NCBI GenBank assembly: GCA_963976875.1
Contig: CAXBML010000001.1
Location: 1-64,000 of the forward strand
From: Berkiella_A sp963976875
GTDB taxonomy: Bacteria > Pseudomonadota > Gammaproteobacteria > Berkiellales > Berkiellaceae
DNA length: 64,000 nucleotides
Direction: 5' to 3'
How positions within the stretch are numbered: the first letter of the stretch is position 1; each line of letters begins with the position of its first letter. Positions 53,143-62,303 of this stretch are shown one piece after another. Position numbers and translations under genes: made by a program. Under the pieces are notes generated by a model. That model was given only the letters and a program-made list of their open reading frames with translations, was not told the origin of the DNA and ran no database searches.

Positions 53143-55110
53143 ATGTTTAGTCTTTTATCACAAACCGTAGCCTGGGTCAGTGACACTTATTCCGATTTAT
53201 ATTACAGGTCCAGTGGACTATATAAAGGTCGTACAGATGAGCAAGCATTTTATCATGCTTCAGTAAATGGCGATTTAGATGCCATGCGTTATTTTGCGAA
53301 AAAAGTGGATGTAACACAAGCACGTTCGAGTGGACAATGGCCTTTGCTGGATACTGTCGCAATGGGTAAGACTGATGCTGTACTTTTGTTGATTGAACTA
53401 GGCGTGCAGACTGATTGTATCAATTCTCAAAATCAAACAGCCATACATATAGCCGCTAAGCATGGATATACAAAAATTATTACGTGTTTAATTGCGCAAG
53501 GTGTGAATGCGACGGCGCTAGATAACAAAAGCCATACGGCATTATATTATGCAGCAAAAAATGGACGACTTGATTCAACGCATTACTTGATTTCGATTGG
53601 TCGGCGTAATCATCAAAGAAATATGGGGCAGGATTTATCCGCAAAAGGTAACTTAATATTATATCGATCTGTTATCACGGGGGATTCTGCTTTAGTTGAT
53701 ACATTATTAACTTATCCGGAGGTAAGCTCTGCTGCTGAAAAAAATGAGAATCTCGCTTTAAAATATGCATTAAGATATGACCATGTTTCCATTGTAGAAA
53801 GTTTGCTTAGAGTAGACTCTGTGAGAACAAAAGCGCTACTCGAAAGTGAAGATTCAAGATTAGCATTGCAAGCTCAAAATAATGAAAGCTCGATGACTAA
53901 GCTTAGTAGCGGTGAAGAAGGCGTTTTAAGTGCTGTGAAAAAAGCATATCAGCATAAATTTGATGAATATGGTCTTGGTGCGGTTTTACAGAACTTTCGT
54001 GAATATCTCGAATCTCAATATGAACTAAATCCAGCGAGATCAAGAGCTGGTATATTACCGCATGGATATAATACAGATCTTGAGTCTCAAGAACCCTACT
54101 ATAAAAACATATATCATTCTGCATGGCGTTTTGTGTTTGGTAGACCAAACAATCCTTGGATGTCAGAGGATGCCCTGTTTGTTAGGCGTTACCAAGATGG
54201 GCGGAAATGTGCGGTGATACCTCAAAAAGCTATGATAGATATAGCCTACTTATGGTTAGCGGCATCAGATAAAACCTTTAGACCTTTGCCTGGATTTACC
54301 CATGAATCAATTAAGGCTCTTTTCACTAGGCAAATAGCATTAATCGGCCGTTCTCATAATTGGGATGATGGTATCGATAATCTTCAAGGCGATAAACCTT
54401 CTTGTCCTGGAGGGCTTGCCAAACGGCTTATTCAGTCTGTACAAGGGCATCCCCTATTAGAGTTGCCAGAATCGCGCAATTTAACAGTTAGTATTTTAAA
54501 AAGATTTTTTACTGAAAATATTGTTGCTCAAAACCCAAAGAGTTTACAAACCGTTTCAAAAAAATTGTCGTGCTTAAGTTATACGCAACTAAAGATGTTA
54601 TCTTCTGCACTGGATAATAAGTATATTTTGCTTAGTTCGTTAACGCGAGAGCAAGAAGCCGCTCTTAGATATTTAACGCCTTCACGAGAGACGATTGAGT
54701 CGTTCAAGCAACGTTGTTTTATCAGGTTTGGTTATAAAAGAATTCTGTGGCCACAAACTAGGCAGCTTGATTTTCATGGCTCTAAGTTCGTTGATTATAA
54801 ATCTCTTATATTATATTTTTCAAACAATATGGGGGCTTGCTTTTATGGTGAAATTAAAACCATCCTGAAAAGGTTGATTGAGGCTAAACGGCTGCATAGA
54901 GAACGTGCTGATACTGATGGAAAATCATTATTTTATTCGATTGAGCCTAGTCAGCATGCCTCGTCATCGTCCGCTGTTTATACCGTGAATAATGATTTCG
55001 AGGCATCAAAAACAACCAGAGGCAGGAAAAGAGATATTTCAGAAAAAGTTGCAAGTGATATTTTGAGTGGTTCAACTCAAGTAAGTGCTAGTAAGCGACA
55101 GAGAAGATAA
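53143..55110 (+). CDS. Ankyrin-repeat protein with basic C-terminal tail, putative effector
   Basis: A 655-residue protein with no signal peptide. Ankyrin repeats occupy ~30-235: AFYHASVNGDLDAMRYF, NQTAIHIAAKHGYTKIITCL, SHTALYYAAKNGRLDSTHYL and weaker units. Residues ~260-560 form a large helical domain that I do not recognise, containing GDKPSCPGGLAKRL near residue 430. The C-terminal 60 residues are Ser/Thr-rich with two basic clusters, TRGRKRD and the terminal SKRQRR, suggestive of nuclear targeting. Ankyrin proteins are a major class of Dot/Icm effectors in Legionella and Coxiella; secretion here is inferred. It is the right end of the accessory block. Confidence 0.75.
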   Translation: MFSLLSQTVAWVSDTYSDLYYRSSGLYKGRTDEQAFYHASVNGDLDAMRYFAKKVDVTQARSSGQWPLLDTVAMGKTDAVLLLIELGVQTDCINSQNQTAIHIAAKHGYTKIITCLIAQGVNATALDNKSHTALYYAAKNGRLDSTHYLISIGRRNHQRNMGQDLSAKGNLILYRSVITGDSALVDTLLTYPEVSSAAEKNENLALKYALRYDHVSIVESLLRVDSVRTKALLESEDSRLALQAQNNESSMTKLSSGEEGVLSAVKKAYQHKFDEYGLGAVLQNFREYLESQYELNPARSRAGILPHGYNTDLESQEPYYKNIYHSAWRFVFGRPNNPWMSEDALFVRRYQDGRKCAVIPQKAMIDIAYLWLAASDKTFRPLPGFTHESIKALFTRQIALIGRSHNWDDGIDNLQGDKPSCPGGLAKRLIQSVQGHPLLELPESRNLTVSILKRFFTENIVAQNPKSLQTVSKKLSCLSYTQLKMLSSALDNKYILLSSLTREQEAALRYLTPSRETIESFKQRCFIRFGYKRILWPQTRQLDFHGSKFVDYKSLILYFSNNMGACFYGEIKTILKRLIEAKRLHRERADTDGKSLFYSIEPSQHASSSSAVYTVNNDFEASKTTRGRKRDISEKVASDILSGSTQVSASKRQRR

Positions 55111-55366
55111 CATTACTGTTGCGAGCGTCGCTGTCAGCTTTGAAATGAATAGCTTGTAAGTGTATGCCGCAAACTTTTATAGTAATTTACGAATTAGAAT
55201 TTATTAGAGCGGAATGAGTTTTTGATATAGTTGATCAACTTGTTGGGTTTTATAATATATATTTTTTGTAGTAAGCATTACCCTATATAAAATACCCTGT
55301 TTACTTTTTGTTTTTTTTTTGCCTAGAATAAGCTAAGGCTAATAACTTCTGCATGTAAGGGAATAT

Positions 55367-56701
55367 ATGTTAAAGTTTATCTACTCTTGTATTGTGGCTC
55401 TATTTTTATATGTCAGTCCAGCTTATGCTGCTAAAGTTGCTGTTATCGGTGGTGGTGCAGCGGGTGTGAATACAGCTTTTTTAACAGAAGAAGCTCATGA
55501 TGTGACAATATATGAAGCAGGGACCAGTGTCGGAGGCCATGTTAAAACTGACTTGGTTAAGGTAGCGGGGCAAACTGCCGTCATAGATGCCGGCGCTGAA
55601 TACTTCAATAAAATTTCCTATCCAAATCTTGTTAAGTTATTAGAATATTTGTTAATTGCGACAACCGCCTTTACATTAACGGTCAATTTTTTTCATCTTA
55701 ATAAAAAACAGAATTTGGTTATGCCCCCAATTCACGATCATACAATTGAATTTAATTCTTTTAGACCAAGCAATTTACTAAAATTAATTCAGTTAAAATG
55801 GGTTATATATCGTGGACGGTCGATATTGGATAGCAAAAATTATAGTGTAACACTGGAATCTTTTTTGGAAAATCTAATATTATTTCGTGGCTTTAAGGAT
55901 AATTTTTTATATCCTTTTTTAGCGGCACAATGGGGTGTGAGTGTTTTGGATGTAAAAAATATATCTGCATATCAAGGTTTAAAATATTTAATTAATGGAA
56001 ATGACGCAAATAACGAATGGTTAGAAGCAACCAATGGTTTACATAGTTATATAGAGGCTTTAACCAGTAAACTCAGTAATACTAATATACAAACAAATGC
56101 AGCAGTGCAGTCGGTAATTAAGCAAGATCATCAATATAAAGTAACGCTTGAGAATGGCGGGTATGAATTATTTGACCATGTTGTTTTTGCGGTTAATCCC
56201 AAAATTGCAGGGAAATTATTAGAGAACTCTAAAGGCACCGAAGCTTTATCCGATACATTTAAAAAAGTACACACTTTCCCTACAAAAATTGCTTTGGCAA
56301 AAGCGGAAGGGGAGAATATGAGGTTTTTACCTAAAGAGAATCCTCAGGTTATTAATATTCGTTATGATGGTCAAAATTCTGCTCTTGCAATGTATAAAAC
56401 GTGGAAGACAAAAGATGATTTACCTGCGGTTATCAAAACATGGGTTACAAATGATATTCGTGCCGATGATGATAAGTCTGGTCCATTAGCTAATGATGTT
56501 TCTATTCATGAGTTTGAACATGTTTATATGGATGTTAAGTATTATGAGGCATATAAGGCCGCTAGAGCAGAGGAAGGCAAAAACGGTCTCTGGTTCCCAG
56601 GTATCCATGAAGACGATTCGCATGAAGGGACACTCAATGCAGTGATTAATGTTGCAAGGCAGTTAGCACCAGAGAGTCGCCGTCTTGGTATCTTTGCTTA
56701 A
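55367..56701 (+). CDS. Exported FAD-dependent amine-oxidase-like protein
   Basis: A 444-residue flavoprotein with a Sec signal (KFIYSCIVALFLYVSPAYA, cleavage probably near residue 21) directly followed by a Rossmann motif VAVIGGGAAGVNTAFL and YEAGTSVGGH. This is the amine oxidase/phytoene-desaturase-like fold (COG2907-type). The C-terminal FAD motif is modified (NGLWFPGIHEDDSHEGTLNAV). Export of a FAD-binding protein by Sec is unusual, since flavoproteins often use Tat, and no twin Arg is present. The substrate cannot be told. It is separated by 256 bp from the ankyrin gene and by 70 bp from the next gene. Confidence 0.75.
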   Translation: MLKFIYSCIVALFLYVSPAYAAKVAVIGGGAAGVNTAFLTEEAHDVTIYEAGTSVGGHVKTDLVKVAGQTAVIDAGAEYFNKISYPNLVKLLEYLLIATTAFTLTVNFFHLNKKQNLVMPPIHDHTIEFNSFRPSNLLKLIQLKWVIYRGRSILDSKNYSVTLESFLENLILFRGFKDNFLYPFLAAQWGVSVLDVKNISAYQGLKYLINGNDANNEWLEATNGLHSYIEALTSKLSNTNIQTNAAVQSVIKQDHQYKVTLENGGYELFDHVVFAVNPKIAGKLLENSKGTEALSDTFKKVHTFPTKIALAKAEGENMRFLPKENPQVINIRYDGQNSALAMYKTWKTKDDLPAVIKTWVTNDIRADDDKSGPLANDVSIHEFEHVYMDVKYYEAYKAARAEEGKNGLWFPGIHEDDSHEGTLNAVINVARQLAPESRRLGIFA

Positions 56702-56771
56702 TAGATCTGAAAAAAAAATTAAAATTGGTTAAAATAGGCCAATATAAAATAAGTATTTTTTAAGGACTCAA

Positions 56772-57200
56772 TTGTCAAAGCTCAGCCCCCTACAAAATTA
56801 TTGTCTAGAGCATATGCAAATAACGCAATGGCGAGAATTTAGCCAGGAAGATGTTTTTCGTAGCCAGAGTTGTTTTAAATATTTTGTGTACTACGAAGCA
56901 GAATCCTTGCATGCAGAGCAAGATGTTATTTTGTTAAATAACATATGCGGGGCGTTAGCTTGGGATAAAAGCGAAATTAGTTTTAAGGGAGTAAATAGTA
57001 GTTTTGATGTTTCTGAGCTAAATACTTCAGGTATTGTTTTGTGGTTTGGTTTTCAGACCGCTACTCGATTAGGCTTAATTCAAAATAGCGATATTCAGCA
57101 GGTTGGTAATATTATTTTCTGCCCCAGTCCGCAAAGCATCCAGAAAGATGTGGCGTTAAAAAGGCAGGTATGGGAAAAGTTAAAGCCTTTGAAAAACTAG
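56772..57200 (+). CDS. holD: Probable DNA polymerase III psi subunit (HolD)
   Basis: A 142-residue protein starting at TTG 56772 behind AAGGA. NYCLEHMQITQWREF near the N-terminus and the end SPQSIQKDVALKRQVWEKLKPL fit the psi pattern (LGIxxWxLR ... P-x-x-K-R-x-L-W-x-x-L). The central GIVLWFGF is the core strand. Psi links chi/SSB to the clamp loader. Sequence conservation in this family is low, so the call rests on short motifs and length (E. coli 137). The usual rimI neighbour is absent. Confidence 0.6.
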   Translation: MSKLSPLQNYCLEHMQITQWREFSQEDVFRSQSCFKYFVYYEAESLHAEQDVILLNNICGALAWDKSEISFKGVNSSFDVSELNTSGIVLWFGFQTATRLGLIQNSDIQQVGNIIFCPSPQSIQKDVALKRQVWEKLKPLKN

Positions 57201-57307
57201 TGTTTTATCAATAGCAATGAAAAATAAATTTGTATAGCTGAATTATGTTGAATTGGTTTACTGTCTATTCTATGGGGTTGGCCATTTAAGTTTAGAATTT
57301 AAATACC

Positions 57308-57339
57308 AAAAAAAAACGCTCATATTGAGCGTTTTTTTA
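57308..57339. terminator. Bidirectional terminator
   Basis: A long A-run, ACGCTC-ATATT-GAGCGT, then T7: symmetric, so it can end the holD transcript (plus) and the acidic-protein transcript (minus). It lies between their stop codons. Confidence 0.88.
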
Positions 57340-57353
57340 TTTTAACAGAAGAA

Positions 57354-57884
57354 TTAATCGTCTTCACTCAACTCTTCTAAGTCTTCTATCAGCTCGTCAA
57401 AGTCTTCATCTTCTTCTGGCTCAAGCATGGCAATGTGATACACCGTAATATCTTCGCTAAGCTTATAAATAATGTCACCAAAATCAAAGCAAGATAGGAT
57501 AATGCTCGCATCATCATCTTCACGTAGAACAAGATCAACATCTTCATCCAGTTCTTCATCATCTTGCGATAAACGCTCGATAAGGTGGCCAATCAGTTCG
57601 ATTTGCTCTTCTTCATCAAGCGCATCTAATTCTTCCATTGCACGGGCATGAAAATTGATATCAATATCAAGTTCTTCTTTAATTTCAGGGAAAGAGATAA
57701 CTTCATTCTCATCTTGGTCATCAACCCTAGCAATGCCTTCAATAGCGTTGTCTAAAGTGTCTTGCTGCATTATAAAAGAAAGAGCCAACATAACTGTTTC
57801 ACTTGTAGAGATTTTGAGTTGCTCTGTGATGTCTTCTAGTTCTTCAAGCAATTCGTCAGGAATTTCAATCGTTAATTTTGCCAT
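57354..57884 (-). CDS. Highly acidic small protein
   Basis: A 176-residue protein starting at ATG 57884 (MAKLTIEIPDELLEEL) with GAGAGA upstream; the frame extends six residues further, without support. Residues 1-45 look like a ribbon-helix-helix type N-terminus (IEIPDELLEELEDITEQLKIS...TVMLALSF). The remainder is dominated by Asp/Glu, with SLxCFDFGDIIYKL-like hydrophobic strands near residue 135. Function unknown; a DNA-mimic or antitoxin-like role is conceivable but unsupported. It ends at the bidirectional terminator. Confidence 0.6.
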   Translation of the reverse strand: MAKLTIEIPDELLEELEDITEQLKISTSETVMLALSFIMQQDTLDNAIEGIARVDDQDENEVISFPEIKEELDIDINFHARAMEELDALDEEEQIELIGHLIERLSQDDEELDEDVDLVLREDDDASIILSCFDFGDIIYKLSEDITVYHIAMLEPEEDEDFDELIEDLEELSEDD

Positions 57885-57963
57885 AATGGTTAAATCTCTC
57901 AAATGTTAATGTTAATTTATATCGAGCATACTATGGGGCTTACCCTCAATAATCAAGCCTTCT

Positions 57964-59400
57964 TTACCAATATCCTAAAAATTTCCACCATGGAATGCCA
58001 ATTCCGCACCAGATAGCAATATTAATTAGGCTGACAAGAAAACCAATGCGCCACCAGTCTTTTATGTCGACATATCCGACGCCATATAGTAGCGGGGCTG
58101 GAGCGAGGCTGTAATGAGTTAGACCACCAAATAAATTGCTGGCAAATGTTAGGACAAAAACAGCGAGTAACGGTGGAGCGCCTAGCACAATAGCAAGTCC
58201 TAAAAATGCCGGAAACATTGCGCTGACATGCGCTGTGGAGCTCGCAAAGAAATAGTGTATATAAAAATAAATTAAACAAATAATGGGGAGAGCTTTTGTC
58301 CAATGATAGTCACTGAAGTAACCTTCAACATTTGTGGTGAACCAGGATAAAACGCCTTGATCGGTCAATTGTCCTGCCAACATAATAATAATACAGAACC
58401 AAAAAAATGTTTCCCAGGCCGTGTCGATTTTCACTAGAGATTTCCACTCTAAGACACCGGAAACCAGCAGTACAGTCAAGCCAACCATGCCAGCAACAGC
58501 GGGGTTGATATACTTATTTAGCATCCACAATGTGAGTAATACGATTACGGTGAAGCCCATGATCCATTCACTGCGGCTTATTTTTCCCATGTCTTTTAAG
58601 TTTTGTTTAGCCAATATCGTGGCATTTGGGGTAACTCTAATTGAGGGCGGATAGATTTTGAATATAAACCAGGGAATAACAGCAAGGCTGATAATTCCTG
58701 GGACTATAGCCGCCAAGGCCCATTTGCCCCAAGTAAGGGCGATACTTTGGTCGGCGGTTAATTTGGCGATTAAAGGGTTAGCAGCCATCGCCGTCATAAA
58801 CATAGCAGACGTAATGGTTGTGACCTGAAATGCGGTAACCGTTAAGAAACCACCAATTTTTTTTGAGGAGCTACAATTGGGGAAGCTTTTATATGAAGTG
58901 GCAATACTGCGAACAATGGGAAACACGATACCGGCAGCTCGACCTGTTACACTTGGAATGGCAGGTGCTAAAATTAAATCTGTTAGCATTAAGCCATAAC
59001 TTAAGCCTAGGGTTTTTTTGCCAAAAATTGCGGTAAAAAAGTAAGCAATGCGTTTACTCAAGCCTGTGACATTAAAGCCTTTTGCAATAAACAGCGCAAA
59101 AAGCACGAGCCAGACGACCGTGCTGCTAAAAGCTGAAAATCCTTGTTTCGCTGTAATGAGATTCGTTAAAATAGCTATTTCTAAAGATATTAAAGCAACA
59201 GCCCCCATGGGTAAGGGTTTTATCACCAAAGCTAGGATAGTAGTAACAAATAAACCTAACACATGCCAGCCACCTACCTCCAGACCGTTTGGGGCAGGTG
59301 AAAACCAAAATGTAAGACCAATCGCAAGGCAAATGAACAGTTGTATAGGCTTTAAGCTACGTTCAGTTTGTTCTGGCGTAGATTGTTCATTATCAGACAT
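57964..59400 (-). CDS. DASS-family anion:Na+/dicarboxylate transporter
   Basis: A 478-residue polytopic protein of the SLC13/DASS family (2-oxoglutarate/malate translocator type). About 12 hydrophobic segments are present, with two membrane-reentrant regions at FSSTVVWLVLFALFIAKGF and FASSTAHVSAMFPAFLG. Start ATG 59400 has GGAG six bases upstream; a longer form would add four residues. These carriers import dicarboxylates or related anions with Na+. The substrate is not known. It is a single gene, 284 bases from the prfC region in divergent orientation. Confidence 0.88.
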   Translation of the reverse strand: MSDNEQSTPEQTERSLKPIQLFICLAIGLTFWFSPAPNGLEVGGWHVLGLFVTTILALVIKPLPMGAVALISLEIAILTNLITAKQGFSAFSSTVVWLVLFALFIAKGFNVTGLSKRIAYFFTAIFGKKTLGLSYGLMLTDLILAPAIPSVTGRAAGIVFPIVRSIATSYKSFPNCSSSKKIGGFLTVTAFQVTTITSAMFMTAMAANPLIAKLTADQSIALTWGKWALAAIVPGIISLAVIPWFIFKIYPPSIRVTPNATILAKQNLKDMGKISRSEWIMGFTVIVLLTLWMLNKYINPAVAGMVGLTVLLVSGVLEWKSLVKIDTAWETFFWFCIIIMLAGQLTDQGVLSWFTTNVEGYFSDYHWTKALPIICLIYFYIHYFFASSTAHVSAMFPAFLGLAIVLGAPPLLAVFVLTFASNLFGGLTHYSLAPAPLLYGVGYVDIKDWWRIGFLVSLINIAIWCGIGIPWWKFLGYW

Positions 59401-59726
59401 GCAGTGCTCCACTGTTGATGAATTAATTTGAAATAGGTTTTAATTTAATTTGAATTGAAAGGCGAGTTAATTAGCTTAGTTTTAATTCTAAATGATACGT
59501 TGTATTTTCTAACTAAACCGTCAAAAATGCAATGTGTGATTTGCAAAAGTTATGTGTTATTGTGCTGAGTTTACAAATGAACGAAAAATCCCACAAAAAT
59601 ATCAGGCGCTTATTTGTTATTTTGGTCTATATACTAAAGACCAGATGGCGCTTATATGGTCTAAGTAGACCAAAATAGATTAAAATATGTGCAGTTGTGA
59701 ATATGCACAAACGAGGTTTTAAAAGA
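59401..59726. promoter_or_regulatory. Divergent regulatory gap with two TGGTCT...AGACCA palindromes
   Basis: The gap between the DASS transporter and prfC holds no gene. TGGTCT-N9-AGACCA (59623-59643) and the perfect TGGTCTA-AG-TAGACCA (59657-59672) share the same half-site. GGCGCTTAT occurs at 59605-59613 and 59647-59655 just before each. This looks like two operator copies for a dimeric regulator of prfC and/or the transporter. No regulator gene is adjacent. Confidence 0.5.
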
Positions 59727-61307
59727 ATGTCATCAAGCGCAGATGAAATACAAAAAAGACGCACTTTTGCGATCATCTCTCACCCGGATGCGGGTAAAAC
59801 CACGCTCACTGAGAAGCTATTGCTTTATGGTGGTGCGATACAGTTGGCCGGTACGGTAAAAGGCCGTAAGGCCAGTCGTCATGCGACATCTGACTGGATG
59901 GAGTTAGAACAGCAACGGGGCATCTCTGTGACCACATCTGTCATGCAGTTTCCTTACCGTGAGCATGTCATTAATTTACTGGATACCCCAGGGCATGAAG
60001 ATTTCTCTGAAGATACCTACAGAACGCTTACCGCGGTTGATTCCGCATTGATGGTAATCGATGGTGTAAAGGGGGTAGAGTCTAGAACCATTAAGTTGAT
60101 GGAAGTTTGCCGTTTACGAGATACGCCAATTATTACTTTTATTAATAAGTTCGATCGCGAGAGTCGTGATCCAATAGAGTTAATCGATGAAGTTGAGCGT
60201 ATTTTAAATATTCGTTGTGCACCGATGACTTGGCCAATTGGGATGGGTCAAGGTTTTCAGGGCGTATATGATTTAATCACCAAGGAAATTTTAGTGTTTC
60301 AGCCTGGAAAAGGGGAAAAGCTCAAAATCGCAGAAAAAGTAGAATCACTAGACGACCCCAAGTTCATAGAGAAGTGTGGTATTCATTACGATGCTTTTAT
60401 GGAGCAATTAGAGCTGATTCAAGCGGCTGGAGATGGATTTGATCAAGAAGCATTCTTAAAAGGTGAGTTAACGCCCGTCTACTTTGGTTCCGCATTAAAT
60501 AACTTCGGTGTTGATGCCATATTAGATGCCTTAGTAGAAAAAGCACCTTGCCCGCAATCTAGAGAAGCTCAAAGTCGTGTTGTGGAATCTTCTGAGTCAA
60601 AATTTTCTGGCTTTGTCTTTAAAATTCAAGCCAATATGGATCAAAACCACCGAGACAGGATTGCTTTTTTACGTGTTTGCTCTGGGCAATATAAAAAAGG
60701 TATGAAAATATATAGTGAACGTCAAAAGCGAAAAGTACAAATTTCAAATGCTTTAACGTTTATGGCAGGTGAGCGTGAGCATGTGGAAGAAGCATGGCCA
60801 GGCGATATTATTGGATTGCATAACTATGGCACAATCCAAATTGGTGATTCTTTTAGTGAAGGCGAAGATTTAAAATTTTTGGGTGTGCCTAACTTTGCGC
60901 CTGAAATTTTCAGAGCGGTTCGTCCTAAAGATCCCTTGAAAATGAAAGCGCTGCAAAAAGGCTTAACGCAACTATCAGAAGAAGGGGCCACCCAGGTCTT
61001 TAGGCCACTAGAGACCAATCAGATTATTTTGGGTGCTGTAGGGGTTCTGCAGTTTGATGTCGTCGCACATCGTTTATTGTCTGAGTATCGTGTTGAATGC
61101 GTCTATGATGCTGTTAATATGGCGGCTGTGCGCTGGGTCAAAGTGAAAGATGCAGAAATGTTGAAAAAATTCAAAGACAAGCACGCATCTAACTTAGCAT
61201 TAGATAGTGCAGATTATCTCACTTACCTAGCTAGTAGTTATGTTAACCTGACGATGGCAACAGAGCGTTGGCCAGAGATTGAGTTTTTAGCCACTCGCGA
61301 ACATTAA
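59727..61307 (+). CDS. prfC: Peptide chain release factor 3
   Basis: A 526-residue translational GTPase that recycles RF1/RF2 after peptide release. RRTFAIISHPDAGKTTLTEK (G1), GISVTTSVMQF (G2), LDTPGHEDFSEDTYR (G3) and NKFDRESRDP (G4) are intact and specific to RF3 rather than EF-G. ATG 59727 is preferred (GAGG ten bases upstream, family-like N-terminus); GTG 59697 and ATG 59703 would add 8-10 residues. The region just upstream carries paired palindromes. Confidence 0.96.
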   Translation: MSSSADEIQKRRTFAIISHPDAGKTTLTEKLLLYGGAIQLAGTVKGRKASRHATSDWMELEQQRGISVTTSVMQFPYREHVINLLDTPGHEDFSEDTYRTLTAVDSALMVIDGVKGVESRTIKLMEVCRLRDTPIITFINKFDRESRDPIELIDEVERILNIRCAPMTWPIGMGQGFQGVYDLITKEILVFQPGKGEKLKIAEKVESLDDPKFIEKCGIHYDAFMEQLELIQAAGDGFDQEAFLKGELTPVYFGSALNNFGVDAILDALVEKAPCPQSREAQSRVVESSESKFSGFVFKIQANMDQNHRDRIAFLRVCSGQYKKGMKIYSERQKRKVQISNALTFMAGEREHVEEAWPGDIIGLHNYGTIQIGDSFSEGEDLKFLGVPNFAPEIFRAVRPKDPLKMKALQKGLTQLSEEGATQVFRPLETNQIILGAVGVLQFDVVAHRLLSEYRVECVYDAVNMAAVRWVKVKDAEMLKKFKDKHASNLALDSADYLTYLASSYVNLTMATERWPEIEFLATREH

Positions 61308-61339
61308 TATAATATAGTTGCATCACAAGGAAGTGTTTC

Positions 61340-62191
61340 ATGAGTAAAATAACCCACCAGCATAATATTGAAACTAGGCGTATACGCTTTGGGATCAATT
61401 TTGATCTACCAAAATATTGGAATCAAAATTGTCCTGTGAAAACACATATGTTTAATGCTGTGGCTATGTTGGCTCCTGCTTTTGAGAGATTGGCTATTAC
61501 CAGTGTATTACCCTACCAAGCTCAGATTACGGATGCTGTTTTAAAGCAGCAAGTCCAGGGCTTTATTGGGCAAGAATCTTCCCATGGCAGTGAGTTTATA
61601 CGCATGCAAAGCGTTTTAAAAAAACAAGGCTATGATCCCAGGCAAGTTGAGAAAAAAAACGTCAAAAGGTTTGTGGCATTCAGTAGTGCTTTATCACCAG
61701 AGATGCACTTGTCGTTTACATTGGCCGCCGAGCATGTCACGGCTATCATTTCAGATTTATTATTAACGGATAAGCAATGGTTAGAAAATGCAGAGCCAAA
61801 AGTCGCTGCGCTATGGCGTTGGCATGCCATAGAAGAAATAGACCACAAAGCCGTGGTGTTTGATTTATATCAATCTTTGGGACTTGGGTATTGGACGCGC
61901 ATGAAAGGTATGTTGAGAATGACATTTGTGCTCAATGTATTTTTGATGGCGAATTACTGCCATTTAGCAAAAAAAGATGGACTGCTTTATAAACCTTCAT
62001 TTTGGTTTAAAACGCTTTGGATTTTATGGGGTAAGCCAGGATTTGTTCGCAAGCAGTTTTGGGCCTACTTAAGTTATTTCTCACCTAAATTCCATCCTTG
62101 GAAAAAAAACAACCACAATCTAATCGAAGCTTTTAAGCGAGCATTTGCCCGGGATCCGAATCTCAATGTAATTGATTTTTTGAATAAATAA
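61340..62191 (+). CDS. Predicted metal-dependent hydrolase, PF10118
   Basis: A 283-residue helical protein with conserved acidic/His motifs typical of the PF10118 ferritin-like hydrolase family: GFIGQESSHGSEF, FTLAAEHVTAII and WRWHAIEEIDHKAVVFD. These Glu/His sets could form a di-metal centre. The enzymatic reaction of the family is unknown. It follows prfC by 32 bp on the same strand, with GGAAG before its ATG, so it may share the prfC transcript. Confidence 0.8.
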   Translation: MSKITHQHNIETRRIRFGINFDLPKYWNQNCPVKTHMFNAVAMLAPAFERLAITSVLPYQAQITDAVLKQQVQGFIGQESSHGSEFIRMQSVLKKQGYDPRQVEKKNVKRFVAFSSALSPEMHLSFTLAAEHVTAIISDLLLTDKQWLENAEPKVAALWRWHAIEEIDHKAVVFDLYQSLGLGYWTRMKGMLRMTFVLNVFLMANYCHLAKKDGLLYKPSFWFKTLWILWGKPGFVRKQFWAYLSYFSPKFHPWKKNNHNLIEAFKRAFARDPNLNVIDFLNK

Positions 62192-62303
62192 TTATTTTTA
62201 TCCTAACTCTAGAATTTATATGAATTTGATTGCTCGCATTGGTTCTTACTTAGCGGTAAAATAATTTCACTGTTAAAGGGAAAATAGCAAGTTGGAAAAT
62301 TAA

